A program made the position numbers and the translations under genes. DNA of 40,404 bases, from positions 1 through 40,404 of the forward strand of contig WGBC01000038.1 in assembly GCA_015494535.1 (NCBI GenBank). Reading direction: 5' to 3'. Source of the stretch: Nitratiruptor sp. (GTDB lineage Bacteria; Campylobacterota; Campylobacteria; Campylobacterales; Nitratiruptoraceae). Positions 27,788-37,011 of this stretch are shown here, piece after piece; the first letter of the stretch is position 1; each line of letters starts with the position of its first letter. The notes beneath the pieces are model-generated. The model saw nothing but the letters and a program-made list of their open reading frames with translations, was not told where the DNA came from and made no database searches.

Positions 27788-28005
27788 TTATTATCCCAAT
27801 CGCACTTGCCAAAGATTTTGTTGAAAAACCAAAGACTTGGACAAAAGTTTGTAAATGCAAATATGAGCAGCATGATGATGATGAACGTTTGCAAGACCAC
27901 CGCAATTTTGAACATCAGCGGATCTTTCATTCCCATTGCAAAAAGATACATGATAAATCCAAGCATGATAGCCATCAAGATTCTTTGTGCTTTATCGCCG
28001 CACAT
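27784..28005 (-). CDS. DUF2892-type small inner-membrane protein
   Basis: A 73-residue protein with two hydrophobic helices (RILMAIMLGFIMYLFAMG and IAVVLQTFIIIMLLIFAF) and a C-terminal NFCPSLWFFNKIFGKCDW, which matches the DUF2892 family, often fused to rhodanese domains (as in E. coli YgaP). NxCPxxxxxxxxG is the family's conserved end. There is no rhodanese partner here. GGAGGG lies before the ATG. It heads a DUF2892-purM-ydcF unit and is divergent from speE. Confidence 0.85.
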   Translation of the reverse strand: MCGDKAQRILMAIMLGFIMYLFAMGMKDPLMFKIAVVLQTFIIIMLLIFAFTNFCPSLWFFNKIFGKCDWDNK

Positions 28006-28062
28006 TTTCCCTCCTTTTTTTGTTTAATTATATCATTTATGGCTTCATTCAAGAAATTGTGT

Positions 28063-28068
28063 TAAAAT
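28063..28068 (+). promoter_or_regulatory. Candidate -10 box for speE
   Basis: TAAAAT, as GTTAAAATCAG, lies about 30 bases before the speE ATG in the gap to the divergent DUF2892 gene. A near-palindrome CAGACAAAATTTATCTG immediately follows, with a few mismatches, and may be incidental. Confidence 0.4.
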
Positions 28069-28098
28069 CAGACAAAATTTATCTGAAATGGAGCTTCT

Positions 28099-28938
28099 AT
28101 GTGGTTTGAGGAGATTCACAACGACTTTTTCAAACAGGGCGTTAAGGTAGAGAAGAAGCTTTTTGAGACAAAAAGCAAATATCAGCACATCGAAGTGTAT
28201 GAGAGCAAGGAGTTTGGGCGCATTTTGGTGATCGATGGACACGGGATGCTGTGCGAGAAAGATGAGTTTATCTATCATGAGATGATGGCACACGTGCCTG
28301 TGTGTACTCACAAAGAGCCTAAAAGAGCGCTTGTTATAGGTGGTGGCGATGGCGGCGTGGCTAAGGAGCTTTTGAGGCATCCCGAGATAGAAGTGGATAT
28401 GGTAGAGATTGACGAAGAGGTGGTAAAAGTAAGCCAAGAGTTTTTTCCTACCATCGGCGATTGGGACAATCCAAGGCTAAGTCTCTTTATAGAGGATGGG
28501 ATAGAGTTTGTCAAAAATGCCGAGTCAAAAAGTTATGATTTGGTGCTTGTGGATTCCACAGATCCTGAAGGGCCTGCAGAGGGGCTGTTTAATCGTAACT
28601 TCTATGCCAATGTTTTTAGAATCCTCAAAGACGATGGCATCGTGGTGGCCCAAGGTGAGAGCTGGTGGATCGATATGCCTTTGCACAAAGAGATCATGAG
28701 TGTGATTGGCGAGTTTTTCAAGATCGTGATGCCCTATCGCTTTGAGATGTATATGTATCCGGGATGTAACTGGAACTTTATATTAGGCAGCAAACTTTAT
28801 CATCCAACAGCCGATATGATTTTGCAAAGAGCGGACTTAATCGATGGGCTTAAATACTATAACTCCGATATTCACAAAGCAAGCTTCGTCTTGCCAAATT
28901 ATGTAAAAAAAGAGTTAGGGGATCTCTATAAGTGGTAA
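28099..28938 (+). CDS. speE: Spermidine synthase (polyamine aminopropyltransferase)
   Basis: A 279-residue enzyme that moves an aminopropyl group from decarboxylated SAM to putrescine or a related diamine. Family blocks: KSKYQHIEVYESKEFGRILV, LVIGGGDGGVAKELLRH (nucleotide binding), VDMVEIDEEVV, and VLVDSTDPEGPAEGLF with the catalytic Asp. GGAG stands before the ATG. The exact amine acceptor cannot be told by eye. It overlaps coaE by seven bases and begins a speE-coaE-dapF-bax unit. Confidence 0.96.
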   Translation: MWFEEIHNDFFKQGVKVEKKLFETKSKYQHIEVYESKEFGRILVIDGHGMLCEKDEFIYHEMMAHVPVCTHKEPKRALVIGGGDGGVAKELLRHPEIEVDMVEIDEEVVKVSQEFFPTIGDWDNPRLSLFIEDGIEFVKNAESKSYDLVLVDSTDPEGPAEGLFNRNFYANVFRILKDDGIVVAQGESWWIDMPLHKEIMSVIGEFFKIVMPYRFEMYMYPGCNWNFILGSKLYHPTADMILQRADLIDGLKYYNSDIHKASFVLPNYVKKELGDLYKW

Positions 28939-29537
28939 GCCTGCCTCACGCCATCGCTCTCACCGGCTCCATAGCCACTGGCAAAAGTACGGTGTGCAAC
29001 CTACTCAAACTTTTTGGACTCCGCATTATCGATGCGGATGAGATTGCCCATAAAATATTGGATCAAGAGGCCAACGAAATTGCCAGGCTCTTTGGCAAGG
29101 AGTATGTGGTAGATGGTAAGGTAGATCGAAAAAGGCTTGGCAAACGCATATTTGGCTCCAAAGAGGATCGATTGAAGCTTGAAAAGCTGCTCCATCCAAA
29201 GATAAAGCAAGCCATTTTGCAAGAGGCAAAGCATCAAGAGCGCTTTAAAGTGCCATATATCGTAGATATTCCTCTCTTTTTTGAAACGAGAAACTATCCA
29301 GAAATTACCAAAGTGGCGGTAGTCTATGCCCCAAAAGATTTACAGTTGCAGCGCCTTACCAAAAGAGAGCGTCTCAGTCAAGAGGAGGCGAAAAAGCGCA
29401 TAGATCTGCAGATCGATATAGAAGAAAAAAGAACATGGGCAGATTATGTGATTGATAATAGCAAGGATCTGAAACATTTGCAAAACGAAGTGGAGAAGTT
29501 TGTAGAAAGGCTAAAAGATGAGTATGCACTTGGTTAA
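28932..29537 (+). CDS. coaE: Dephospho-CoA kinase
   Basis: A 201-residue P-loop kinase that makes coenzyme A from dephospho-CoA. Motifs: AIALTGSIATGKSTVCNLL (P-loop), IIDADEIAHKIL (catalytic Asp), and VVYAPKDLQLQRLTKRERLS with the lid arginines. The start is a GTG inside the last codons of speE. An upstream ribosome site is weak (GGGGAT), consistent with translational coupling. The last 20 bases overlap dapF. Confidence 0.95.
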   Translation: MVSLPHAIALTGSIATGKSTVCNLLKLFGLRIIDADEIAHKILDQEANEIARLFGKEYVVDGKVDRKRLGKRIFGSKEDRLKLEKLLHPKIKQAILQEAKHQERFKVPYIVDIPLFFETRNYPEITKVAVVYAPKDLQLQRLTKRERLSQEEAKKRIDLQIDIEEKRTWADYVIDNSKDLKHLQNEVEKFVERLKDEYALG

Positions 29538-30276
29538 GTATAGCGCCAGTGGTAACGATTTCGTGATTTCTCATACCTTTATGAAAAAAGATAGAAGTGA
29601 ACTTGCCAAGTGGCTCTGCCACAGGCACGAGGGTATAGGTGCAGATGGTTTAATCGTATTGTTACCTCACGCAACGCTCGATTTTGAGTGGCAATTTTAC
29701 AATGCGGATGGCTCGGAGGCTGCAATGTGTGGCAACGGCAGCAGGGCTGCGGCGCACTATGCATATACTTATGGGCTTGCACCTGCAAAAATGAGGTTTC
29801 TGACGCTTGCTGGAGAGATTGAGGCGAGTGTCGAGGGCGATGTGGTGGAATCGCAGCTTACGGAGCACAAAATTTTGCAAAAAAATTTACAGGAGTATGG
29901 GCGTAATTGGTGGCTTATCGATACGGGCGTGCCACACCTTGTAACGTTTGTAGAAGATTTGAAACAATTCGATAAAAATGTAGCTAAAAACCTCAGAGAT
30001 AAATACAATGCTAACGTAAATTATGCTATAATCCGCGATTTGAAAAGCATAGGTGTCCGCACCTTTGAAAGAGGCGTCGAAGATGAGACGCTTGCATGCG
30101 GTACGGGGATGGCTGCATGTTTCATAAGGGCTTTGGAAGAGAAGAGAGTCCAGAACGAAGCGAAGCTCTATCCCAAAAGTGGCGAAGAGTTATCGATTCG
30201 CTACGCTGATGATAGGCTCTACTTCAAAGGAAGAGTCAAAAAGATTTTTGCAACATGCAAGGAGGAGATTGTTTGA
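29518..30276 (+). CDS. dapF: Diaminopimelate epimerase
   Basis: A 252-residue cofactor-free racemase that turns LL- into meso-diaminopimelate for lysine and peptidoglycan. The two catalytic cysteines are in AAMCGNGSRAAAHYAY and LACGTGMAACF. The N-terminal KYSASGNDFVI is typical. Two ATGs lie close together (29518 and 29524); either could be used, and both lie inside coaE. Its TGA overlaps the TTG start of the next gene. Confidence 0.96.
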   Translation: MSMHLVKYSASGNDFVISHTFMKKDRSELAKWLCHRHEGIGADGLIVLLPHATLDFEWQFYNADGSEAAMCGNGSRAAAHYAYTYGLAPAKMRFLTLAGEIEASVEGDVVESQLTEHKILQKNLQEYGRNWWLIDTGVPHLVTFVEDLKQFDKNVAKNLRDKYNANVNYAIIRDLKSIGVRTFERGVEDETLACGTGMAACFIRALEEKRVQNEAKLYPKSGEELSIRYADDRLYFKGRVKKIFATCKEEIV

Positions 30277-30977
30277 AAAGGTTGATCGTATTGCTATCGC
30301 TGCTCGTGGCATTTGCACACAGCATGGATAGACTTCCAGGGTGGTACTACGCCATAAAAGATGTTTCATTGCAAAAGAAGAGTTTTTTCAAGATTTTAAA
30401 GCCGCTAGTTGAAAAAGAGAATCAAAAGATTGCCCAAGAGCGGGAGTTTGTCAAGAGATTTTTCCAAGAGTATCGGAAAAATCCTATCGTAACAGACGAG
30501 CTTGTCGAAATATTGGCAAAACTAGCGAAAAAATACAGAATCAAAGAGCTTTACAACGAAGAAGAGTATCTCAAAAAAATAGATACCATCCCCGTTTCGC
30601 TTGTATTGGCGCAAGCAGCGCTAGAGAGTGGATGGGGAAAAAGCCGCTTCGCCAAAGAGGCGAACAATCTCTTTGGGGAATGGACGTTTGGCAAACATGG
30701 GCTAGTACCCAAAAAAAGAGCCCCGGGCAAAAAGCATAAAATTAGAATATTTAAAACGGTGGAGGACTCCATAGCTTCTTACATGCTCAATCTCAATAGG
30801 CACGGAGCCTACCGAGAGTTTCGCATGGCAAGATTTGTGGCTAGAAAAAACAACCAAAAATTTGATGGTCTGCAAGCTGCGATGACCATGCAGCGCTACT
30901 CTGAGCTTGGCAAAAAATATAACCATCTCGTATCCACAATCATCCGCAAGAACAGACTTCACAAATTTGAGGGGTAA
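30273..30977 (+). CDS. Exported Bax-like glucosaminidase (GH73 family)
   Basis: A 234-residue secreted peptidoglycan hydrolase-like protein. From the TTG at 30273 the chain begins MKRLIVLLSLLVAFAHS, a signal peptide; AAGGAGG lies seven to eight bases upstream, which is why I prefer this start to the track's ATG at 30255. The GH73 core is IPVSLVLAQAALESGWGKSR with the catalytic Glu, then ANNLFGEWTF and KTVEDSIASYMLNLNRH, as in E. coli Bax. It probably trims cell-wall glycan strands in the periplasm. It follows dapF, a cell-wall precursor gene, with overlap. Confidence 0.9.
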   Translation: MKRLIVLLSLLVAFAHSMDRLPGWYYAIKDVSLQKKSFFKILKPLVEKENQKIAQEREFVKRFFQEYRKNPIVTDELVEILAKLAKKYRIKELYNEEEYLKKIDTIPVSLVLAQAALESGWGKSRFAKEANNLFGEWTFGKHGLVPKKRAPGKKHKIRIFKTVEDSIASYMLNLNRHGAYREFRMARFVARKNNQKFDGLQAAMTMQRYSELGKKYNHLVSTIIRKNRLHKFEG

Positions 30978-30984
30978 CCCCCTC
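30969..30984 (+). terminator. Weak stem-loop after the Bax-like gene
   Basis: GAGGGG-TAAC-CCCCTC forms a six-base-pair stem that includes the stop codon, followed by a pyrimidine-rich TTCTTG and later T-runs. It is a plausible but imperfect intrinsic terminator. The remaining 100 or so bases up to the prfA stop contain no ORF of note. GCGGG/CCCGC at 31082-31111 may be a weak terminator for prfA. Confidence 0.45.
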
Positions 30985-31099
30985 TTCTTGCTTTAAAATT
31001 TTTCTCTCTTTTCGATAATTATTGTGATGAATCAATATAAGGAAAAGGGAATGGGTTTTTAATTTGTTCTATTGTAGAAAGGCGGGCAGAAATCCCCAT

Positions 31100-32167
31100 T
31101 TATAACCCCGCTTCTTTTATCTTTTGTGCTTGGTAGTGAGCGATGAGGGGTTCGATGATTTGATCCAGATCGCCGCTTTGCATGATCTCATCAAGCTTGT
31201 AAAGAGTCAGACCTATACGGTGGTCGGTGATGCGGTTTTGAGGATAGTTGTATGTGCGAATGCGCTCGCTCCTATCGCCGCTGCCTACTTGTTCCTTGCG
31301 ATCTTTGGCTAAAGCTTCTTGCTGCTCTCGCATCATCTTTTCATAGATTCTGGCTTTGAGCACCTTCATCGCTTTTTCTTTGTTTTTATGCTGTGATTTT
31401 TCATCTTGCATCGATACCACGATGCCGGTAGGAATATGGGTGATGCGCACAGCACTATCTGTGGTATTGACCGATTGCCCGCCACATCCGCTTGATCGAT
31501 AGACATCGATTTTAAGATCGTTTGGATTGATCTCTACATCCACATCGTCTACCTCTGGCATAATGGCAACCGTCACAGCGGATGTGTGGATACGCCCTTG
31601 CGACTCGGTTTGTGGCACTCGTTGGACTCTGTGGGTGCCCGCTTCATATTTGAGCCTGCTATAGACTACTTGGCCCTTGATTTTGGCGATAATTTCTTTG
31701 TAGCCGCCAGTATCGCTCTCGTTGGAGCTGACTATCTCGACTTTCCAGCCCTTTTTCTCCGCGTAGCGCGCATAGGTACGAAAGAGATCCGCAGCGAAAA
31801 GCGCAGCCTCCTCACCCCCCGTGCCCGCACGGATTTCGAGATATATATCTTTTTCGTCGTTGGGATCTTTTGGGATGAGCAGGAGTTTGATCTCCTCTTC
31901 AAGCTGCTCTTTTTTAGGCTCAAGCTCCTTGAGCTCCTCCTTGGCAAGCTCTCCAAGCTCCTCATCTTCTATCAAGGCTTTGTTCTCTTCAATTGCTTTG
32001 AGAACCTCTTCATACTCGCGTGCTTTTTGCACGATTGGCTCGATTTCTGACTGCTCTTTGCTAAGCTCAGTCATTTTTTTGATGTCTTGCGTGATCTCAG
32101 GGGAGCTAAGAAGCTTATTGATCTCTTCGTAGCGCTGGATGAAAGGTTTGAGTTTTTCTTGCAGCAT
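31100..32167 (-). CDS. prfA: Peptide chain release factor 1
   Basis: A 355-residue class I release factor that reads UAA and UAG. The hydrolysis motif is [20 protein letters not shown] with GGQ, and the N-terminal coiled part is followed by [17 protein letters not shown], a standard RF1 block. [14 protein letters not shown] is also typical. I use the ATG at 32167 (MLQEKLKPF); the track's start is a TTG two codons earlier. It follows rpsT by 13 bases. The order lspA-glmM / rpsT-prfA matches what I recall of H. pylori. Confidence 0.96.
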   Translation of the reverse strand: MLQEKLKPFIQRYEEINKLLSSPEITQDIKKMTELSKEQSEIEPIVQKAREYEEVLKAIEENKALIEDEELGELAKEELKELEPKKEQLEEEIKLLLIPKDPNDEKDIYLEIRAGTGGEEAALFAADLFRTYARYAEKKGWKVEIVSSNESDTGGYKEIIAKIKGQVVYSRLKYEAGTHRVQRVPQTESQGRIHTSAVTVAIMPEVDDVDVEINPNDLKIDVYRSSGCGGQSVNTTDSAVRITHIPTGIVVSMQDEKSQHKNKEKAMKVLKARIYEKMMREQQEALAKDRKEQVGSGDRSERIRTYNYPQNRITDHRIGLTLYKLDEIMQSGDLDQIIEPLIAHYQAQKIKEAGL

Positions 32168-32180
32168 AGGCAAAGGCTGC

Positions 32181-32453
32181 TTATGCAGCCTCGTTCATGG
32201 AGTTGATGAGTTTGTGCAGCTTGGAGACTTTTCTTGCTGCATTGTTCTTCTTGATGATCCCCTTGCTGACGAACTCATGAATTCTTTTGTTTGCAACTTT
32301 AAACGCTTCTAGGGCTTTCTCTTTATCGCCTGCAGCGACTGCCTCTTTTACCGCTTTAATAATGTTTTTCATTCTTGTTCGGTAAAATCTGTTTCTTTCA
32401 GTTCTCTTTTTTGTCTGGCGAATTCTTTTAAGAGCCGATTTGTGATTTGCCAT
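32181..32453 (-). CDS. rpsT: 30S ribosomal protein S20
   Basis: A 90-residue, highly basic, helical protein that binds 16S rRNA early in assembly. [20 protein letters not shown] is the conserved N-terminus, and [15 protein letters not shown] the C-terminus. It starts an rpsT-prfA pair, divergent from glmM over about 100 bases. AAAAGGATT lies before the ATG. Confidence 0.97.
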   Translation of the reverse strand: MANHKSALKRIRQTKKRTERNRFYRTRMKNIIKAVKEAVAAGDKEKALEAFKVANKRIHEFVSKGIIKKNNAARKVSKLHKLINSMNEAA

Positions 32454-32509
32454 CGCTTTTAATCCTTTTTAAATTAATTTTAGGCTAAAATACTATCCAA
32501 AAAAATATT

Positions 32510-32535
32510 AAAGTTTCTTTAAATTTAGAAACTTT
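32510..32535. promoter_or_regulatory. 8-base inverted repeat in the glmM 5' region
   Basis: AAAGTTTC (32510-32517) and GAAACTTT (32528-32535) are perfect inverted arms around an AT loop, about 20 bases before the glmM ATG. TAAAAT and TACTAT further upstream could be -10 boxes, so the repeat would lie in the untranslated leader or be an operator. Confidence 0.35.
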
Positions 32536-32555
32536 TAAGCTTTTGGAGTAGGGGT

Positions 32556-33893
32556 ATGAAACTCTTTGGAACGGATGGAGTGCGTGGAAAAGCGGGGGAG
32601 AAACTAACAGCGATGCTCGCTATGCGATTAGCCATGGCTGCGGGCATCTACTTTCGCAAACACAGCAAAACAAATAAGATTTTAGTAGGCAAAGACACCA
32701 GACGAAGCGGCTACATGATCGAAAACGCTTTGGTGAGCGGCTTGACTGCCGTTGGTTACAACGTTATCCAAATTGGTCCCATGCCTACGCCAGCAGTGGC
32801 TTTCTTGACCGAGGATATGCGCTGTGATGCCGGTATTATGATAAGCGCGAGTCACAACCCATACTACGATAACGGTATCAAGTTTTTCGATAGCTATGGC
32901 GACAAGCTGCAGCCAAAAGATGAAGAGGCGATTGAGAAGATCTTTTTTGACGAGGAGATGATTGAAGAGAATCAAAGAACGGAAAAGGAGATAGGATCCT
33001 CTAAACGTATAGATGATGTAATAGGGCGTTATATCGTGCATTTGAAAAACTCTTTTCCCAAAGATCTCACGCTCAACAACCTTCGCATCGTTGTAGATAC
33101 CGCCAATGGCGCGGGTTACAAAGTGGCTCCTACAGTCTTTCGGGAGTTAGGCGCTGAAGTGATAGTCATTAACAACGAGCCAAACGGCTTCAATATCAAC
33201 TACAAATGCGGCGCGATACATCCAGAGGAGCTTGCGCAACATGTAAAAACCTATAGAGCGGATATTGGCTTTGCGCTCGATGGGGATGCGGATAGGCTCG
33301 TGGTGGTGGATGAAAAGGGAGAGATTGTGGATGGGGATCACCTTTTGGGGGCAATCGCAATCTATCTAAAAAGAGCTAACCAGCTTAAAAATGGCGCCAT
33401 TGCCGCAACCGTCATGAGCAACCAGGGGTTAGAGGAGTTTTTGAAAAGCGAAGGCATTGCGCTAATGCGAACTGCGGTTGGAGATAAGTATGTGCTCGAT
33501 GAGATGAAGAGCAGGGGGCTCAATTTTGGAGGAGAGCAGAGCGGTCATGTAATCTTTGGCGATTATGCCAAGACGGGTGATGGAATAGCAACCGCTTTGC
33601 AGATTACCGCTTTGATATTGCGATCCAATAAGCCAGCTAGCGAAGTGCTTCGCCCATTTAAGCTCTATCCAAGCAGAATGGAGAACATCTCTATCAAGAA
33701 AAAGATTCCCCTTGAAGAGATTGAAGGATTTGATGCAATCCAAGAAGAACTCAAAAAGCGATCCTTGCGATCGCTCATTCGCTATTCCGGTACGGAGAAT
33801 AAACTGCGCATCTTGCTAGAAGGCAAAGAGGAAAAACTTCTAGAGACAAGTATGCGAGAATTGGTAGAGTTTTTCCAAGACAAGCTTGGCTGA
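32556..33893 (+). CDS. glmM: Phosphoglucosamine mutase
   Basis: A 445-residue enzyme that converts glucosamine-6-phosphate to glucosamine-1-phosphate for UDP-GlcNAc. The phosphorylated serine is Ser99 in [12 protein letters not shown]. The metal loop is [11 protein letters not shown], the sugar-specificity loop GGEQSGHV, and the C-terminal phosphate site [19 protein letters not shown] precedes the ATG. Its TGA overlaps the lspA ATG (TGATG). Confidence 0.97.
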   Translation: MKLFGTDGVRGKAGEKLTAMLAMRLAMAAGIYFRKHSKTNKILVGKDTRRSGYMIENALVSGLTAVGYNVIQIGPMPTPAVAFLTEDMRCDAGIMISASHNPYYDNGIKFFDSYGDKLQPKDEEAIEKIFFDEEMIEENQRTEKEIGSSKRIDDVIGRYIVHLKNSFPKDLTLNNLRIVVDTANGAGYKVAPTVFRELGAEVIVINNEPNGFNINYKCGAIHPEELAQHVKTYRADIGFALDGDADRLVVVDEKGEIVDGDHLLGAIAIYLKRANQLKNGAIAATVMSNQGLEEFLKSEGIALMRTAVGDKYVLDEMKSRGLNFGGEQSGHVIFGDYAKTGDGIATALQITALILRSNKPASEVLRPFKLYPSRMENISIKKKIPLEEIEGFDAIQEELKKRSLRSLIRYSGTENKLRILLEGKEEKLLETSMRELVEFFQDKLG

Positions 33894-34333
33894 TGAGAAG
33901 TTTGTTGATATTTTTTTTGATGGGGGTGGGGGTCTTTTTAATCGATAGAGCCCTTAAAGATCTCTTTTTGCAAGGATTTTTTTGGGAGAGTAAATGTATC
34001 ACTCTTGGCTATACCCTCAACAAAGGGGTGGCCTTTAGTATGCTAAGTTTTTTGGATCATAAACTTAAATGGATATTAAGTGCTCTGATAGCTGGAGTTT
34101 TCGTCTATTTGATAAGAGAACAGATTGTGCATCGCCACCCCATCCTTAGCGCTATGCTCACGGGCGCGGCTCTTGGCAATCTCTATGATCGTTTCGTTTA
34201 TGGCGGCGTAATCGACTACTTTTATTGGCATTGTGGATTTGATTTTGCCATATTCAATTTTGCCGACGTTATCATCGATCTTGCAGTGGCCGGGTTCATA
34301 TATTTACATTTTCGAAAAAAAGAGGTAAAATAA
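33893..34333 (+). CDS. lspA: Lipoprotein signal peptidase (signal peptidase II)
   Basis: A 146-residue membrane aspartyl protease that cuts signal peptides from prolipoproteins. It has four hydrophobic segments. The conserved blocks are YTLNKGVAFSML, NLYDRFVYGGVIDYF (first catalytic Asp) and FAIFNFADVIIDLAV (second catalytic Asp). The start is coupled to glmM. The run GGGGGTGGGGG in its first codons is short and interrupted, so phase variation is unlikely. Confidence 0.96.
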   Translation: MRSLLIFFLMGVGVFLIDRALKDLFLQGFFWESKCITLGYTLNKGVAFSMLSFLDHKLKWILSALIAGVFVYLIREQIVHRHPILSAMLTGAALGNLYDRFVYGGVIDYFYWHCGFDFAIFNFADVIIDLAVAGFIYLHFRKKEVK

Positions 34334-34344
34334 CGCCATAGTTT

Positions 34345-34419
34345 GGTCGCGTAGCTCAGGGGTAGAGCACTACGTTGACATCGTAGTGGTCAGAGGTTCG
34401 AATCCTCTCGCGACCACCA
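34345..34419 (+). tRNA. tRNA-Val (anticodon GAC)
   Basis: A complete 75-base cloverleaf. The acceptor stem GGTCGCG pairs with CGCGACC, followed by discriminator A and an encoded CCA. The anticodon stem is CTACG/CGTAG around loop TTGACAT, with GAC at 34377-34379, reading GUC/GUU valine codons. The T-arm is AGAGGTTCGAATCCTCT. It lies 11 bases after lspA, and its last base is the first base of the following inverted repeat, so it is probably processed from a longer transcript. Confidence 0.97.
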
Positions 34420-34462
34420 TTGGTATATCGGTGTAATGAGTGCACTATATCGATATACCAAT
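34419..34462 (+). repeat. Perfect 12-base inverted repeat between tRNA-Val and thrS
   Basis: ATTGGTATATCG (34419-34430) and CGATATACCAAT (34451-34462) are perfect complements around a 20-base loop that can form a small inner GTG/CAC stem. There is no T-run on either strand, so it is not a standard terminator. It ends five bases before the thrS ribosome site and begins at the tRNA's 3' A, so roles in tRNA 3' processing or in thrS translation are possible. Confidence 0.6.
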
Positions 34463-34477
34463 AGAAAAAGGAGCTTT

Positions 34478-36316
34478 TTGGATCCAATCGCAATAGAGCA
34501 CCAAAACGAAATTATCGATCTGCAAACCGCAAAAGCTAAAAATATCGATATCGAATCTGCAAAAAAAATCTATCCTGAAGACAACCCAAAAGCATTAGAA
34601 GTCATCCGCCACTCCGCAGCGCACCTTATGGCGCAAGCTATCAAAGAGCTCTATCCAGATGCGCAATTTTTCGTGGGGCCCGTGGTAGAGAATGGCTTTT
34701 ACTATGATTTTCGCACCAAAGAAAAAATCAGCGAAGAGGACCTGCCAAAGATTGAAAAGAAGATGAAAGAGCTTGCCAAGAAGAAGTTGGCGATCGAGCG
34801 CTACGAGGTGAGCAAAAAGGAGGCAATAGAGAAATTTAAAGATGACGATCTCAAGCAAGAGGTCTTAAAAAACATCCCCTCAGATACCGTCTCCATCTAC
34901 CAGCAGGGTGATTGGGAGGATCTGTGTCGCGGCCCACACGTGCCAAATACCCGCTATCTGCAAAACTTTAAATTGCTGCGCGTAGCCGGAGCCTATCTTG
35001 GTGGTGATGAGAGCAAAGAGATGCTTACGCGCATCTATGGGACTGCATTTGCCACCAAGCAGGCGCTCAAAGAATATCTCACGATGCTAGAAGAGGCCAA
35101 AAAAAGAGATCACAGAAAACTTGGGAGTGAGCTTGAACTCTTTATGTTCAGTGAAGAGGTGGGGGCGGGATTGCCTCTATGGCTGCCAAAGGGAGCGAGG
35201 CTTCGAAGTCGCCTAGAAGCGCTGCTTTTTGAGGCGCATCGCAAGAGAGGCTATGAGCCGGTACGCGGTCCGGAGATTCTCAAATCAGATCTTTGGAAAA
35301 AGAGCGGGCACTATCAAAACTACAAAGAGAATATGTATTTCACCGAAATTTGCGATGATGAGAAGAAGGAGCACTGCGTAGAGTATGGCATCAAGCCCAT
35401 GAACTGCGTAGGCCACATCATGATCTACAAAGCTAAAAAGAGAAGCTACAAAGAGCTGCCTCTCAAGTTTTTCGAATATGGCGTAGTGCATCGTCACGAA
35501 AAGAGTGGTGTGCTACACGGCCTCTTTCGCGTGCGTGAATTTACTCAAGACGATGCCCATATTTTCTGTATGCCAGAGCAGATTAAAGATGTGGTGATTG
35601 AGGTGCTTGGCTTTGTGGATGAGATCATGCGAAGCTTCGATTTTAGCTACGAGATGGAGATTTCCACCAAGCCCAAAAAAGCGATAGGTGATGACGCTAT
35701 CTGGGAGATTGCCACAAACGCCCTCAAAGAAGCCCTTGACGAAAATGGGCACAAATATGGCATCGATGAGGGTGGCGGCGCTTTCTATGGGCCAAAGATA
35801 GATATAAAAATTACTGATGCGATTGGAAGAAAATGGCAGTGTGGCACTATTCAGGTAGATTTCAATTTGCCTGAGCGGTTTGAGCTGGAGTTTACCGATA
35901 GCGACAATACCGCCAAACGCCCGGTTATGATCCATAGAGCGATTTTAGGATCATTTGAGCGCTTTATCGGTATTTTGATAGAGCATTATGCAGGAGAATT
36001 CCCATTCTTCATAGCTCCTACGCAGATAATTTTCGTACCAATCGCCAGCTCGCATGTAGCGTATGCCAAAGAGTTGCAGGCGAAACTGCAAGCAATTGGG
36101 GTGGAGAGCGAAATCTATGATCAAAATGAAAGCCTCAACAAACGCATCCGCAATGCCGAGAAGCAAAAAGTGCCAATGGTTGCTATCATTGGCGACAAAG
36201 AGGTAGAGTCAAAAAGCGTGGCTATAAGGGATAGAAGAGAAAAAATTCAGTATAATTTGGATGAGCAAGAGTTTTTTAATAAAATAAAGGAGAAACTAAG
36301 TGAGGTACGCTTTTGA
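34478..36316 (+). CDS. thrS: Threonyl-tRNA synthetase
   Basis: A 612-residue class II synthetase that charges tRNA-Thr. It has a short N-terminal part with little of the TGS fold, then the editing domain ([20 protein letters not shown] with HxxxH, and [11 protein letters not shown]), the catalytic core with class II motifs ([54 protein letters not shown]) and the anticodon domain. I start at the TTG at 34478, four bases after AAGGAG; the track's ATG at 34436 lies in the loop of the inverted repeat. 612 residues is what I recall for H. pylori ThrS. Its stop overlaps infC. Confidence 0.96.
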   Translation: MDPIAIEHQNEIIDLQTAKAKNIDIESAKKIYPEDNPKALEVIRHSAAHLMAQAIKELYPDAQFFVGPVVENGFYYDFRTKEKISEEDLPKIEKKMKELAKKKLAIERYEVSKKEAIEKFKDDDLKQEVLKNIPSDTVSIYQQGDWEDLCRGPHVPNTRYLQNFKLLRVAGAYLGGDESKEMLTRIYGTAFATKQALKEYLTMLEEAKKRDHRKLGSELELFMFSEEVGAGLPLWLPKGARLRSRLEALLFEAHRKRGYEPVRGPEILKSDLWKKSGHYQNYKENMYFTEICDDEKKEHCVEYGIKPMNCVGHIMIYKAKKRSYKELPLKFFEYGVVHRHEKSGVLHGLFRVREFTQDDAHIFCMPEQIKDVVIEVLGFVDEIMRSFDFSYEMEISTKPKKAIGDDAIWEIATNALKEALDENGHKYGIDEGGGAFYGPKIDIKITDAIGRKWQCGTIQVDFNLPERFELEFTDSDNTAKRPVMIHRAILGSFERFIGILIEHYAGEFPFFIAPTQIIFVPIASSHVAYAKELQAKLQAIGVESEIYDQNESLNKRIRNAEKQKVPMVAIIGDKEVESKSVAIRDRREKIQYNLDEQEFFNKIKEKLSEVRF

Positions 36317-36849
36317 GTAAGAAAAAAGAGCAAAGGGTGCTGCTAAACGAGGAGATCAGGGCACCGCAGGTTCGATGTATCGGTGATGATGGCACGCAGT
36401 ATGGGATAATTAGCCGAGACGAGGCATTGGATATCGCTGAAGAGAAGGGTTTGGATCTGGTCCTCATAGCTCCCGATGCCAAACCACCAGTTTGCAAAAT
36501 AATGGATTATGGCAAATTCAAATACCAGCAAGAGAAAAAGAAAAAAGAGGCCAAAAAGAAACAGACCAAAATAGAGGTCAAAGAGATCAAGCTCTCCGTC
36601 AAAATTGCCCAAAACGACATAGATTACAAAGTCAAACACGCCAGAGAATTTTTGGAAAAAGGCAAACACGTGAAGTTTCGCGTATTTTTGCGAGGGCGCG
36701 AGATGGCACATCCGGAAGCTGGCGTAGAGGTGCTTGAAAAGATCATTCCCCTCATAGAAGATATTGGCGAAGTGGAGAAAAAGCCTCACCAAGAGGGGCG
36801 CTATATCAATATGATGGTTGTGCCCAAAAAAGAGGAGAAAAAGAAGTAA
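36313..36849 (+). CDS. infC: Translation initiation factor IF-3
   Basis: A 178-residue factor that keeps ribosomal subunits apart and proofreads start-codon choice. The N-domain has [18 protein letters not shown] and [20 protein letters not shown]; a Lys-rich linker ([12 protein letters not shown]) leads to the C-domain with [19 protein letters not shown]. The start is a TTG, with GAGG seven bases upstream, overlapping the thrS stop (TTGA). IF-3 represses its own mRNA in E. coli because that starts with AUU; a UUG start here could allow the same, though several other genes in this window also use TTG. Confidence 0.95.
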   Translation: MSKKKEQRVLLNEEIRAPQVRCIGDDGTQYGIISRDEALDIAEEKGLDLVLIAPDAKPPVCKIMDYGKFKYQQEKKKKEAKKKQTKIEVKEIKLSVKIAQNDIDYKVKHAREFLEKGKHVKFRVFLRGREMAHPEAGVEVLEKIIPLIEDIGEVEKKPHQEGRYINMMVVPKKEEKKK

Positions 36850-36855
36850 AGATTG

Positions 36856-36891
36856 GAGTCATTGATCCAAATTCGGCACGATCAATGACTC
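36856..36891 (+). promoter_or_regulatory. 12-base-pair stem between infC and rpmI
   Basis: GAGTCATTGATC (36856-36867) and GATCAATGACTC (36880-36891) are perfect inverted arms around a 12-base loop. No T-run follows (ATTTGTGCGC). In E. coli, L20 represses rpmI-rplT by binding RNA in this same gene junction, so an autoregulatory site is possible; it could also be an RNA stability element. Confidence 0.5.
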
Positions 36892-36965
36892 ATTTGTGCG
36901 CAGATGCTCCTACGATCCGTGGCGATTTTCTTTTCTAACCTGCAATTTTAATCAAATCTTTAACC

Positions 36966-36994
36966 TTTCTTTGCTACACTACCCTCCTTAAAAT
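36966..36994 (+). promoter_or_regulatory. Candidate promoter for rpmI-rplT
   Basis: TTTCTT, 17 bases, then TAAAAT (36989-36994) lies shortly before the rpmI ribosome site AAAGGGAG and its ATG at 37012. The -35 match is poor, as usual in this phylum. It would give a short leader for rpmI-rplT independent of infC. Confidence 0.35.
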
Positions 36995-37011
36995 ATGCAA
37001 AGGGAGTAGCC

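Noticed and set aside
30978-31099. Gap between the Bax-like gene and prfA as a small RNA gene
   Set aside because: Apart from weak terminator-like stems it shows no promoter-plus-structure pattern or known RNA family.
33915-33935. GGGGGTGGGGG in lspA as a phase-variable tract
   Set aside because: Runs are only five bases and interrupted; too short for frequent slippage. No homopolymer in the window is long enough to suggest a contingency locus.
34436-34477. Track start (ATG) of thrS
   Set aside because: It lies inside the loop of the inverted repeat with no ribosome site; the TTG at 34478 has AAGGAG and gives the expected length.
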